Part shown: in pieces, positions 1-9,514 of the stretch
Layout: every line of letters begins with the position of its first letter
Numbering within the stretch: the stretch's first letter is position 1
Assembly: GCA_023238725.1 (NCBI GenBank)
Contig: CM041547.1
Span: 21,252,744 to 21,316,743 of the forward strand
Origin: Scortum barcoo
Taxonomy: Eukaryota > Chordata > Actinopteri > Centrarchiformes > Terapontidae
DNA: 64,000 nt
Reading direction: 5' to 3'
The notes under the pieces: generated by a model
The model's input: the letters and a program-made list of their open reading frames with translations, nothing else
Databases searched by the model: none
What the model was told of the DNA's origin: nothing
Program-made: the position numbers and the translations under genes

Positions 1-2
1 TT

Positions 3-113
3 GAGGAGCCTCACGGACTGGTTGTTGCCATCAGCTTTGACAGGCAGAGGCTCGCTGTGATCTTCATCACCAGACTGCTGATGATGGTCTTCAACATCAA
101 CAGAGCAGAGTAG
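3..113 (+). CDS. RAE-family small protein, subtype S1, 5'-truncated by window edge
   Basis: The last 36 codons and the TAG of an S1 reading frame are visible; the start lies outside the window. The visible part runs from the EEPHGL motif through two hydrophobic stretches split by a DRQR turn to the terminal NRAE. It matches the C-terminal half of the complete copies at 17147 and 13697 base for base over most of its length. It is followed by an L2/Rex1-like retrotransposon 3' end, as in the other S1 copies. Function unknown; no family recognised. Confidence 0.4.
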   Translation, partial: EEPHGLVVAISFDRQRLAVIFITRLLMMVFNINRAE

Positions 114-260
114 CACAGTGTGATCACGGCGGCGTCCGACTTTGGGAGCTTGGCTTTCACCAGTGCAGAGTGATAAGAAGACACAGTTACACAGCTGACG
201 AGGAGAAACCTGTAAACACTGCAGGCATCACAAGAAGAAGAACATACACATGAGCTGAGC

Positions 261-722
261 ACATGGGCTGTCTACTGCTGTCCAGCCGACGGATCCAGCT
301 GCTCTACCAGTCGCTCAGGGACAGCTTCATCCTTCAGGCCATAAGACTTTTGAACTCTGTTCGCAGCACCACCACTTCATAATAACACAATAACACCATC
401 ACTTACTATTGTATTGTATTGTATAGTTTATTGTATGTCTCTTCAAGTTCTATTTTTTCTTAGTTGTAAAACGTATATGTAATTAATTGTTTTATTTAAA
501 TGTTAGCTCTATATTATGACTCTATTATTACTCTTGTAATATTATTTATTTCTATATTTTTATTGTTTCATCTATTTTATGTGTGAGTGCTTCTATTTGT
601 ATTCATATTTTTTGCATTGTTTGTAGGGAGCAAGAGATTTAAGAATCTCACTGACAATGACTGCTGCGCGCTGCGATGTAAATTGTTGTTTAATGACAAT
701 AATAAATTCTTGAATCTTGAAA
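261..722 (+). mobile_element. 3' end of an L2/Rex1-class non-LTR retrotransposon
   Basis: One frame reads a C-terminal motif of the type FRDSFILQAIRLLNS, typical of the end of the reverse-transcriptase ORF in fish L2/CR1/Rex1-like elements. An AT-rich 3' UTR follows, ending in GACAATAATAAATTCTTGAA with short TTGAA-type terminal repeats. The element is severely 5' truncated. Equivalent copies stand at 17505-17967, 36131-36600 and 50339-50806 on the plus strand and 57352-57785 on the minus strand. Its AATAAA could serve as a poly(A) signal for the S1 frame just upstream (inference). The exact clade is not settled by sequence alone. Confidence 0.6.
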
Positions 723-1293
723 GATGAAACCTCAGTGTTTGTCTGACACTGTGTTTGTCAATGAATATAATAAATATTAGATGGTAATATTACTCTCTTG
801 TCAGTCTTTGATTTCCCACCAATCCTTGGACATAATGAATATATTCAAATTTCATTTCAGTGCTTAAATGTAGATTTTCTACGGGCCACTCTCACTTCAA
901 GTCATGCCCATATTCATGAAAACACACAGAGAGATTCAACCACACGCATTCTTACATTTTATAGATCAGTCTTTCACAGATAATAAACTTGTAGACTTAC
1001 AGGTTTATCACCACTGATGTTTGGTCCAACACTGAACATCACTCTGACAGAACTTCATAATAAAATTTCAGCTCCTTATTATGTGTGGAATACATGTTGG
1101 TCGATCAGATAATCACTGGCAAGAAATGAAATCAATAAAAATTAATCTTCGATATTTGTGTTTCTTTCAGGTAAATCTTCAACTTTCAATATAAAATTTT
1201 ACTTTACAACTTTTTTTCATCACTGTGCATCCCTGACTGAGAGGCTGCGGCTGACCCTTCGTGTTTCATGATGATGTGCATGTCTCCAGCTGA

Positions 1294-1697
1294 GTGTGGC
1301 TCGGTGAAAATGTCGATATAACCACTGCAGCAATCGTGTGCTCGTCAGCCTTCACGGTAACAACCAGCCCGACAATTTTCGCTGATCGGGGCAAACCAAC
1401 ATTTTCCTGCTCAGAAACAGTGACGAGATCGTGCCACCTCTGCTGCTCTCCGGCTCAAACTCCGAGATCAAACTGAAGCAAAGTGTGGGAGCAGTCAGCG
1501 GAAGAATCAGAGATACACTGCAGCACACACTCACGTCTTTTCGGGATTTCATGTCTCGGTTTGACGTACGGCCACAATATGAGGAGCCTCACGGGCTTCT
1601 TCCAAGAAATCACGAGGTCAATGGATCTTCAAAGTGTTCATTTACAATTCACACTTTTCTTGTTTCGTTTTCTGCTGACTGTCAGCAGCTCATTTGA
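1294..1697 (+). pseudogene. Chimeric RAE-family block: two half copies joined head to head
   Basis: The right part read on the plus strand resembles the N-terminal half of S1 (SGRIRDTLQHTLTSFRDFMS, then FDVRPQYEEPHGL) and then runs into unrelated residues. The left part, read on the minus strand, carries a segment resembling the C-terminal hydrophobic half of the family (KIVGLVVTVKADEHTIAAVV). Two partial copies in opposite orientation are thus fused. No ATG opens the plus-strand frame. This is the recurrent block that makes each unit locally palindromic. Probably a pseudogene; could instead be an exon of something spliced. Confidence 0.45.
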
Positions 1698-2459
1698 CTT
1701 TGGAGGATTTTCAGGAAATTACCAGGGACATATATGAAGATTCATCTGGGCTCCGTCTAATGCTTGTGTGGAGCTGAAGCGGAGCAGTGTCTGCACTTCA
1801 GTCCAGGATCAGCACGGACTTCTGTTAACATCAATGAGCAACAAGAGAAGAAACAGAAGTCACGAAATATTTCACAAAGTTCATTTACTAATGAGCCTCT
1901 TCGGAGTCAGAGCGGAGCATGTCGGCCGAGGATGATTTCAGAGAAACACCAAATCTGAACTGAATCTTTCGTCCTCCAGTCAGAGTTGGACTTTGACACT
2001 TGAGCTTTGTAAGTCTGTGAATCCTGAAGTGTTTCTATGATTATGTGCGTGTCTGCAGGTCAGTGTGCTCGGAGAGAAACTTTATGTAACCACTGAAAAA
2101 AGCTTTGAATCTTTTTCATGTCGGTTGTCTGTCGAGATTTTCTCTCATCAAAACTTTATCTCAAACATTGTTTGTCAGACATGAGTTCATATCAAGGTGT
2201 TGATTTTCATTTACCCACTGAAGTAACGTTTAAAGTTTAAAGTAAGTTTCCTTTAAATGAAATATCATCTAAATATATTGCAAAGCGATTTAGGGATTTA
2301 TTTATTAAAATAACTCCTGAGTTTGACAGAAGCAGGATTTGTGTTTAATCATTGAGATAACGTTTGAATGTGAAATGATTTCTGTATTATTTCACACTGT
2401 GTGTGTGATACTTTGGTGTAAAATAATGACAGTAAGCATATCAAAGCGTGACACGTAGC

Positions 2460-2782
2460 GTGTCATACGAGTTTCTGCTGTTCATCCCCGGTTTGTACAT
2501 TTGCGCACGGATAAGAGGTTTCTGTGCAGTGAACGTCTGTGCCACCGAGTGTGACTCCTCCCACCGGAAGTGGAAGAGGGGTTGGCGTGGGGCGGTAGTT
2601 TGTTTGACGTTATACACACAAACACCAGGCTTTTAATAAAAGCCTGGCGACGAAAATCTACAATATAAAGACGCAGATAGCCGATACATTTGTAATGTGT
2701 TTGTACTGTGACGTAGTGTTTGTAACGGGTCAATTGTTGTAACTGGCTTGTAAATGGCTGTTACTACCAAAACATATAAAAG
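2460..2782 (+). promoter_or_regulatory. Candidate promoter of S3: shared 114-bp module, ETS site, hairpin, TATA box
   Basis: Bases 2460-2573 are identical over all 114 bases to 4305-4418 upstream of S4. The module ends in ACCGGAAGTG (2563-2572), a perfect ETS/GABPA-type site. Downstream lie a perfect hairpin with 10-bp arms and a 3-base loop (2625-2647) and a roughly 47-bp direct repeat (about 2638-2684 and 2778-2824). TATAAAAG at 2775-2782 is 75 bp before the S3 ATG. The string GCTGTTACTACCAAAAC just before the TATA box also precedes S4 (4508-4524). Promoter activity is an inference from these elements. Confidence 0.5.
2625..2647. repeat. Perfect 10-bp inverted repeat with 3-base loop
   Basis: The arms CCAGGCTTTT and AAAAGCCTGG flank AAT. 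The right arm begins the first copy of a roughly 47-bp direct repeat whose second copy carries the TATA box of S3. The same hairpin is at 19897-19919 and, inverted, at 55389-55411. It could arise from an aborted inverted duplication of the repeat end. Confidence 0.8.
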
Positions 2783-2856
2783 CCTGGCGACGAAAATCTA
2801 CAATATAAAGACGCAGATAGCCGACGTTGTTAATCAAACACGAAGTACGGCAAACT

Positions 2857-3054
2857 ATGGATGGTGACAGTGGAAGAGCCATTTCCACACTAAAGACTTT
2901 AATGCTGTCTGTCCTCTCTCGGTTCGGTTTACAGCTGAGATTTGACATGTCTCACGGGCTGGTTGGTACCGTTATGTTTGACGGCCAGACGATTTTGGTG
3001 ATACGCATCAGCGACCTGCTGATGGCGATAGTCACCAGACACAGAGCAGAGTAG
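2857..3054 (+). CDS. RAE-family small protein, subtype S3 (65 aa)
   Basis: Uninterrupted frame of 65 codons from ATGGATGGT to TAG. The ATG has A at -3 and G at +4, a good vertebrate start context. The N-terminal third is a likely amphipathic helix (DSGRAISTLKTLMLSVLSRF). Two hydrophobic strand-like segments follow, around HGLVGTVMF and ILVIRIS, split by a polar DGQT turn. The chain ends in a hydrophobic helix-like stretch and RHRAE. The layout and end match S1 and S4, giving a predicted helix-strand-strand-helix domain (inference from hydrophobic pattern). No signal peptide or recognised family. The frame is intact in all three copies of this subtype. Cellular role unknown. Confidence 0.5.
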   Translation: MDGDSGRAISTLKTLMLSVLSRFGLQLRFDMSHGLVGTVMFDGQTILVIRISDLLMAIVTRHRAE

Positions 3055-3459
3055 CAGAGTGGGACAGTGTCTCAGAGCCACACTCAGGGAGGCTCACAGC
3101 GACAAAGGAGCAAACAGACGATTGTGAACACGAGCAGAGGACCAAATGTGGACTTCTGTCTCTTGTTGCTCACGAGTTTTAATGAACAAAATTCAAATGA
3201 ATATCCCGCTGCCTGTCATTTATTGTATTTTTATTTCATTTGATTTTCACAGCAAATGACTGTACATTTTAGAACAACAAGTTTCTGTCTTCACTGTTAG
3301 AGATGCTTTAAAATCTAGAATAAGTTGCTGGTGAAACTAAGCACAGCTTTTACGCACAGTCCATGGGCAGGTTGAAGGAGGTGAAGTGTGTCTGGGTTTA
3401 CAGCAGCGCCTTACGTGGACTGTGACACACCTTAAAAGCAACAGTTTACTGAGACAGAG

Positions 3460-4250
3460 AGACAAGGAGGACTACTACAGACTTACAGACATGGAGCTTT
3501 ACAAGTAGACCCATTGTTGTTACTATTGTTTGACTTTATGTTGTTATAATCAGGTTAAGAAACGAGCGGAGCGCGCAGCTTTGAGTAAGAGCAGACAGGC
3601 AACACAGTGAAGCTGGCAAAGGTCTTTGATATGCTTACTGTCATTGTTGTCATCTCTGTGTCACAGTATACAGAAACATGTGTTGTTGTCACTATTGTGT
3701 CATTTTTACCTTGGTTATACACATTTGTCAGAAACATGTTTTTGTGAAAAACGGCTGATGAAGTTTATTTTTTTTAAATATACATATATATAATAATATA
3801 TATAATATACAGATACAAAAATAAAAAAAAATTATATGATTACCGTACGGATGGTATAAAAAGTTTCTGTGACTACCGTACGGAGACACACGTTAAAAAC
3901 AACAGGACAGAGAGACAAGGAGGACTACTACAGACTTACAGACACGGAGCTTTACAAGTAGACCCATTTTGTTACTATTGTGTGACTTTATGTTGTTATA
4001 ATCAGGTTAAGAAACGTCTGCGGAATAAAACCGTCACTGCCAGCAGCTGGTTTTACGCACGGTCCAAAGGCGCACGACACATTTCCACAGCAGCACACTA
4101 CAAAACAGCTGCCTCTCTCGCAGTTCAATCCGTGGACTTTGTCTCTCCAGTATTCAGGTGCGTTGGGTTTCTGTCAGGTCTCCGGATCGGAGGCTGCGGA
4201 AATGAAACTTTCACAGCCTCTCTAGTCCTTTCAGTCTAACAGCCTGTCTG
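3460..4250 (+). repeat. Tandem d/e module: two roughly 100-bp direct repeats with AT-rich spacer
   Basis: The segment from about 3467 to 3565 (ACAAGGAGGACTACTACAGA through the GTTAAGAAACG string) is repeated at about 3917-4016. The spacer holds an AT-rich run (3770-3835) and a CCGTACGG palindrome pair. The second half is open for 85 codons (3982-4239) but begins with GTG, so I do not call it a gene. Copies: 20730-21515, inverted at 39640-40480 and 53790-54590. In the 40-41 kb copy the module is present once more (to about 40820), so repeat number varies. Confidence 0.7.
3838..3893. repeat. CCGTACGG palindrome pair
   Basis: TACCGTACGGATGGTATAAA and CTACCGTACGGAGACA lie about 30 bp apart. The same word, intact or decayed, recurs at about 9235-9256, 14046-14186 (four decayed copies), 21111-21160, 40010-40055, 40470-40515, 54145-54195 and 61115-61245. 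Could be a protein-binding site or the end of an unrecognised element. Confidence 0.5.
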
Positions 4251-4304
4251 AAGAGAGGTAGGTCGACAGAAAGTTTACTGACGCTGCAGTCTCGTAGCTG
4301 TCAG

Positions 4305-4452
4305 GTGTCATACGAGTTTCTGCTGTTCATCCCCGGTTTGTACATTTGCGCACGGATAAGAGGTTTCTGTGCAGTGAACGTCTGTGCCACCGAGTGTGAC
4401 TCCTCCCACCGGAAGTGGGGGCGTTAGTTTAATGCGCTGGACTGTTTAAAAG
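4305..4452 (+). promoter_or_regulatory. Candidate promoter of S4: shared 114-bp module with ETS site
   Basis: Bases 4305-4418 equal 2460-2573 exactly. The ETS/GABPA-type ACCGGAAGTG is at 4408-4417. A TTTAAAAG at 4445-4452 may act as a TATA-like element. The S3 TATA position is changed here to TTACAAAAG (about 4525). The S4 ATG follows at 4644. Confidence 0.45.
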
Positions 4453-4643
4453 AGCGCACTGAAAGCAGCAGAAAGACTCAGATGGAAGATTGATCAGCGT
4501 CTCAACTGCTGTTACTACCAAAACTTACAAAAGCCTGATCCTCGACCAAAATATACAAAACCTGATCGAAAATATACAAAACTTCAACGAGAATACGCGA
4601 CGAAAATATAAAATATAAAGACAAACATGAAGTACAGCAAACT

Positions 4644-4937
4644 ATGGATGGAGACAGAGGAAGCGCCGTTACCGCACTAAAGGCTTTAATGCTGTCTGTC
4701 CTCTCCAGGGCTGATTTCCATTTGAGATATGAGCAGCTCCGCGGGCTGGTTTTTGAAATTACGCTTGAGAGGCACACGGTATTTTTGGTGAACTTCACCG
4801 AAATAATGAAGGTGATATTCAACAGAAACAGAGCAGAGAGCTCCACGGTCGTGGCACAATGGTCTGTACGGAATGTGAGACAGCGACATGACATGCGTCT
4901 CAATCATTTTCCTTTTCCTCCCAGAGATGTGACGTGA
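4644..4937 (+). CDS. RAE-family small protein, subtype S4, stop-loss variant (97 aa)
   Basis: Starts at ATGGATGGAGAC in good context (A at -3, G at +4). The helix-like N-terminus (TALKALMLSVLSR) aligns with S3 residue by residue. The strand-like segments RGLVFEITLE and TVFLVNFTEI follow, and then NRNRAE. Unlike S1 and S3, S4 continues past RAE for about 15 residues (SSTVVAQWSVRNVRQ). In this copy the TGA found in the 39007 copy has become CGA and a nearby 5-bp duplication shifts the sequence, extending the frame to 97 codons. An upstream ATG at 4627, out of frame, opens a 17-codon overlapping frame that could affect translation. Function unknown. Confidence 0.45.
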   Translation: MDGDRGSAVTALKALMLSVLSRADFHLRYEQLRGLVFEITLERHTVFLVNFTEIMKVIFNRNRAESSTVVAQWSVRNVRQRHDMRLNHFPFPPRDVT

Positions 4938-5429
4938 GCGTTTGCCTTACTTCCACTGTCCAACAAAATACCACGGCCTGTGAAATAATGACTGATTTTA
5001 GCCACATTCATTTGGAGACATGCTAATCATCATTAAACACGAGGCCTCCACCATCCACCGAGGAGAAATCATTTTCCAGCCACTTTGTGTCAAAAACACC
5101 ACTGGGTCTATTCTCAGCGAAATATTAAAGTCTTTTTTTATAAGAGAAGCAGATCATGCATGGCCCTAAAATAAACTTTAATGTTGAAAGCTCATTTAGT
5201 CGCATATTAATGAATGTTTGAAGCAAAGTGAGTTAACAGAGTCTTGATATTTAATAAGCATTTTATACATTTGACATACTTTCACACACTGATTAAAGTC
5301 CAAGATTAAGGTGCTTGTTGCGGATGTATTGACATAACTAAATAGCTTTGTAGTATATTTTCGATCGTGTTTCATTAAAAGAAAAACTTATTTAAACGTT
5401 ACTTGAGTGGTTAAATGAAAATCAACACC

Positions 5430-5935
5430 GCAGCCTGCTCTCTGCAGGTGCACTCGATGGTACAAAGGCTGGCAGAGTCAGGAGGGAGGGGTGAAGTTTC
5501 AGAGCACAGTGAAGTGACATCAGACTGCCACGTAGTGCTCATCAACCTGACTATTGGACAGAGAGCAGATCAAGAGATTTGATTGGTAAAGAGGAAACTG
5601 ATCACGCGCTGCTGTTAATTTCACGAGTGTGTGTGTGTGTGACTCATCTCATTGTCTCAAGTTACATATTCCTGTCTCCTTATTTAGTCAATCTATATGT
5701 CATTTATTCTTGTAGATACCTTGTCATGTAATGGTTGTATTTTTTCCTTCAATAAATGAATAAGAACACATTCTTAAAGACTGATCTGTGATTTGATAGA
5801 TCAGTACGTCATAACTGAATAAACTCATATATCCTACACAGCTTGAATATTAACAAAAGACACAAGCCCAACAGCCCAACACAAATGCCTCATTCACCAA
5901 AGAGTTCCTGCTGGTTTGAATACAGCGACGAACGA
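5430..5935 (+). other. Tail of unit 1: AT-rich, lineage-specific insert and (GT)n
   Basis: Bases about 5450-5590 match about 38345-38475 in inverse orientation but are missing from the 22.7 kb and 52.6 kb counterparts, so they mark the unit 1 / unit 3 lineage. A short (GT)n is at 5628-5642. From about 5640 the sequence matches the 22730-23000 and 37934-38330 tails. No gene seen. Confidence 0.6.
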
Positions 5936-7059
5936 GAAACCCAGTCAAATATGTCACGAAGTTTATTTACAAAAAAGACTCATCGACAAAGTGAGGACAA
6001 CCCGCTCGGCTGCGTACCTGTTTCCTGGCTGTAGATTTGCATTAATAGATTGAAGGGACAGGAGTGGCACATCTTCGGCATGTGAGCAGACAAGAAAAGT
6101 TGGATGCTAATAATAAATTAAACATATAGAATAAAAATAAATGTGTGAAATAATATAGAAATCAATTATATATAGAAACTGAATTATCAAAATAACAATA
6201 TCACAAGGAACATAAATATACTTTTGAAGTTTTTCAGAAGCTGTTTGTTGCTCTTGATGGACTGAACCATTTCATCAGTCAGCAGCAGTTTCTGAAGATG
6301 GCACATCAGATTTAATTGTGATTAATCAATTGAAGACGCTACAAAACTGATGCAACAGAAAAGAGAACACAAGACAAATATGACATTGTTTCTCCATGTG
6401 TTGGATATGCTGTTTGAGCAATACATTTTGACAACAAAAAACAACGATGATCTGTAAAGAAATGCGTACTGCATGTTAGCCCTCAAATGGACTGCTACAG
6501 GGAGAAATATGAGAGGAGAGAGCAGTTTTAGACTGACTTGTACATATTTAGCTGTATTAAAGCAACCTGAGGAGATGTTTTTAGTTTTGGCTATTATCTC
6601 ATGGAGGTTTTGAGGGTGTAAAAGAGTCTGTTATATTACCCTTAAAACTACCTCAGTACTGCACCATGCCAGCATTTTATCCTCAAAAGAGATGTACACA
6701 TGACTGAACAAGCATTCTCTGTTACGTTTTTTATACTGTTTCAAATACTGTTTGCTGCAATGACACCATGTTACAGTTTTGGCAAGAGCTATAAAAAGAT
6801 TTTGGCTATATTTTGTGTAAAATAGCTGCAGAAGCTTAAAGAGATTAGTGGTCATTGAACGTTGATACAGTAGTTAATGAGCACTTGCCTGGGGCTTCTA
6901 GTAGCCAGCTGCATCCTCATCCACTGCCTTCAGCTTCTGCCAACTGATTCTGTTATGGCTAAGTTTTAGCAATTGAATGGATCCACAAAATGCAGACTGA
7001 AAATGAAGAATGAAATGAAGAACCAGGCGAGAGAGTGAACTGACAGTGAAACCAAAGAT
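5936..7059. other. Mostly single-copy AT-rich stretch, no gene seen
   Basis: Bases 5936-6050 match, inverted, about 41095-41215. From about 6060 to 7059 I find no counterpart elsewhere in the window, no long ATG-initiated frame and no recognisable element. This is one of the few single-copy stretches and would be a good mapping anchor. Confidence 0.5.
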
Positions 7060-7560
7060 ATTTTAATTCAACACAAAAAGTCCCTGGTGCTCCGGACTAG
7101 CGGAGCAGCGGGAGCCGAGGCGATGCGGGCAGCAGCGCCGGACAGGCAGGGCTGAGAGTCTGAGGCGATGGGTCCGGGAGGAGGACGAGGAGTTGCGGTT
7201 GGACTGGGGGAATGAGCGGTAAGTTCCAGGAAAGAACGAGCAGCAAACACAGTTATTACGGGCGGAAATACAAAATGAGAGCTGGAGCCGTAAGTTACTG
7301 ATGGTGGCAGACAGACAGTCTGGCAGGGAGTGGATGAAGACGCCGGCTTTTATTTTGTAGAGGTGGCGGTGGCTTGAGTGGTTGGTCGGCGGCAGGTGTG
7401 CCGGTGAGACCAGGTGTGGAAATGAATAACCGCGGATAACCTCCTCGTCCTCCGGAACAGACAAGCACAACTGACAGACAATTGACAGGACATGACAGAC
7501 CGAGGGAGACAAATGCATGCACGCACGAGGGAGAGGGAGAAGGGAGAGAGAAACATAGGG
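7060..7560 (-). mobile_element. GC-rich LTR-like segment (possible LTR retrotransposon remnant)
   Basis: On the minus strand the order is a GC-rich start, a TATA-like ACAAAATAAAAGC (7346-7358), a CpG-rich stretch, then a GAATTAAAATATC stretch (about 7060-7072) that could hold a weak poly(A) signal. This resembles the U3-R-U5 layout of a fish Ty3/Gypsy LTR. No terminal TG...CA pair, primer-binding site or target duplication was identified, so this is tentative. A host CpG-rich promoter is an alternative. Its base composition differs sharply from its neighbours. Confidence 0.3.
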
Positions 7561-9510
7561 AAACATCCAGAACCCGAACAGATTCCAGCCTCACACTGCA
7601 CTTCCAGCTCCACTGTCTGCCTGCCTCTCACACTCAAGTACACCTCCACCCTTCACCTAAAGCCTTTGGCAGCTATTATTTCCCACCTTCTGAAAAAGTA
7701 TAACAGATGTCAAGCCAATGCCACTCCAACACCTGATATCTGTAGTTTTGATAATTTGATAAGATTTATTTTGGGTTTACAAAGACTCTCAATTTCAAAT
7801 TTGCTTCTTTGAACTGAGTTCATATGTGTTTGTATTTGTTTGGGAAATCCAATAATCATATCTAATCAGTGTGTTTTTACACAAATAAAAGTAAAAGCAA
7901 TACTCTGTTACAAGTAAAGGCCCTGCATTCCAAGTTCTACTTCAATAACTATACATGAACTATACATTTGGGAAACAAATCTGAGTTCAAACACAAGAAG
8001 GTATATGAAAGGCTGATTCCTGTGGGTAATTAGAGATGCAGCAGGCAAATGTGCACACTACAAAATAAAGTACTGTACACCATAAATTCAAGATATTGGG
8101 CTATCAAGGTGTTGATTTTCATTTAACCACTCAAGTAACGTTTAAATAAGTTTATTTTTTGAATGAAATATTATCTAAAAATATGCTACAAACCTATTTA
8201 GTTACGTCAGTACATCCTCAACAAGCACATTAATCTAGGACTTTAATCAGTGTGTGAAAGTATGTCAAATGTATAAAATGCTTATTAAATATCAAGACTC
8301 TGTTAACTCACTTTGCTTCAAACATTCATTAATAAGCAACCAAATCAGAAACTTTATAAAATGTTAATTAAATAGACCCAGTGGTATTTGGGTATAATGG
8401 TATTCCTGACTTGTGTTTCCCTCCAGAAAAGTCACATCGTGGTACTCGTTTAAATGATTGCTTAACAAAGTATCTGTTAACTGAGGTTGTTACTTATTCA
8501 AATAACCCTGTTAATTTGGTGGTGTATCAATTGGTGTTTGTAGTTTCACCAGCAACGTATTGTATATTTTACAGCATTTAGTTATCAAAAGAAAATATAA
8601 ACGAATGAAAATGTACAAACATTTTCTGTGAAAATTAAAATTCAATAAATGACAGGCAGCGGGAAATTTATATGATTTTTGTTTATCAGAATAACTCCTG
8701 AGTTTGACAGAAGCGGCATCTCTAACATTCACTTTGTGGCGCCAAAAGTCTGTCTTTGTCTTTCTTTGCTAATAAACTGTTCTGTTATGGCTTAACAACC
8801 TGGTTACACATATTTGACTGGGTTTCTCGTTTGTCGCTGTGTCGCTCTCTCATTACGGTGTGTATTCAGTAATGTACGTGTCGCTGATCACTTACACAAA
8901 CCTCCCCTTGTTCCGCGCACAGCAGCAGCAGGAACATCATATTTTTGTGTCTGACTTGATTCAGATGGTGTTGTGAGCAGCGCACCGTGTGTGTGTGTGT
9001 GGCTCTGAGACAATCTTTATAGAAGCACCAAAATAAAGTTTGAATCTAATTTCTGTCACATTTCACACTGTGCCCGTGATACTTTGCTGGAAAATGAAAG
9101 AATGACAACAAAGCAAAGCAAGATGTATTTATTATATTCATGAACTTTACCATGAAAATGCACAGAGCTGCAACATCACAGACGATTTTAAAAGGACGTC
9201 ACAATAACATCATAACATCATATGACTTTTTCTATACCATCCGTACGGTAATCATAGATTTTTTTTATTTATGTAATCTGATTGAGTGATTCCGAGCCGC
9301 ACCGAGCAGGGAGGTGTCAGAGCTCTTCAGGTGGCTCCTCTGTCTTGTTCCGCACGAATGACAGACCAGTTCCTCTGCACTTCTCATACGCGTTCAAATA
9401 TCTGTGTCTTAATCAGCAGCTCTTACGCACGGTCCATGTGTTCGTGAAAACACAACACATCTGTAGACCAACACACAACACAATTCAAAATTACAATCGT
9501 CTGTTTGGTC
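7560..9510 (+). repeat. Diverged mosaic of unit fragments (older duplication)
   Basis: Bases 7575-7685 resemble 32885-33005. Bases 8105-8340 resemble 38470-38700, the inverted S4 tail. Bases 8395-8520 resemble 49780-49865 but lack the LTR there. Bases 8530-8720 resemble 54690-54850. Bases 8800-9130 resemble 41175-41510, and about 9235-9300 resembles 40505-40580. The matches are clearly less perfect than those between the main units, and no RAE frame survives. This looks like an older amplification round. Confidence 0.6.
8470..8474. other. Empty LTR insertion site (GTATC, minus-strand GATAC)
   Basis: The sequence runs AACAAAGTATCTGTTAACTG without interruption. At 49844, 35502 and 26785 the same flank meets an LTR end next to GATAC/GTATC, and at 44928-44932 the opposite flank meets the LTR start after GATAC. 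This copy therefore preserves the pre-insertion sequence. Confidence 0.6.
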
Positions 9511-9514
9511 CCCC

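Larger units (their letters stand above)
1..5935 (+). repeat. Amplicon unit 1 (direct copy of about 17250-22960)
   Basis: The order of blocks is S1 end, LINE 3' end, chimeric RAE block (800-2000), linker, S3 with promoter, tandem d/e module (3460-4250), S4 with promoter, AT-rich tail. The same order recurs from 17250 at an offset of about 17.27 kb. Unit 1 has a segment at about 5450-5590 that is absent from the 17-23 kb copy but present, inverted, at about 38345-38475. It also shares single-base variants with the 36-41 kb unit, for example a one-base difference in a CTGCTC(C)AGAAAC string in the chimeric block and AGAGGAAGC versus AGTGGAAGC at the S4 start. It therefore belongs to the same lineage as unit 3. 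Confidence 0.85.

Noticed and set aside
1165..1190. Splice-acceptor-like TTTCTTTCAGGT string
   Set aside because: No matching donor or downstream exon with an open frame and ATG chain could be shown.
3982..4239. 85-codon frame repeated at 21254 and 53793
   Set aside because: Starts with GTG, no ATG or splice context supports it. It overlaps a tandem module whose other copy is not open in the same way.
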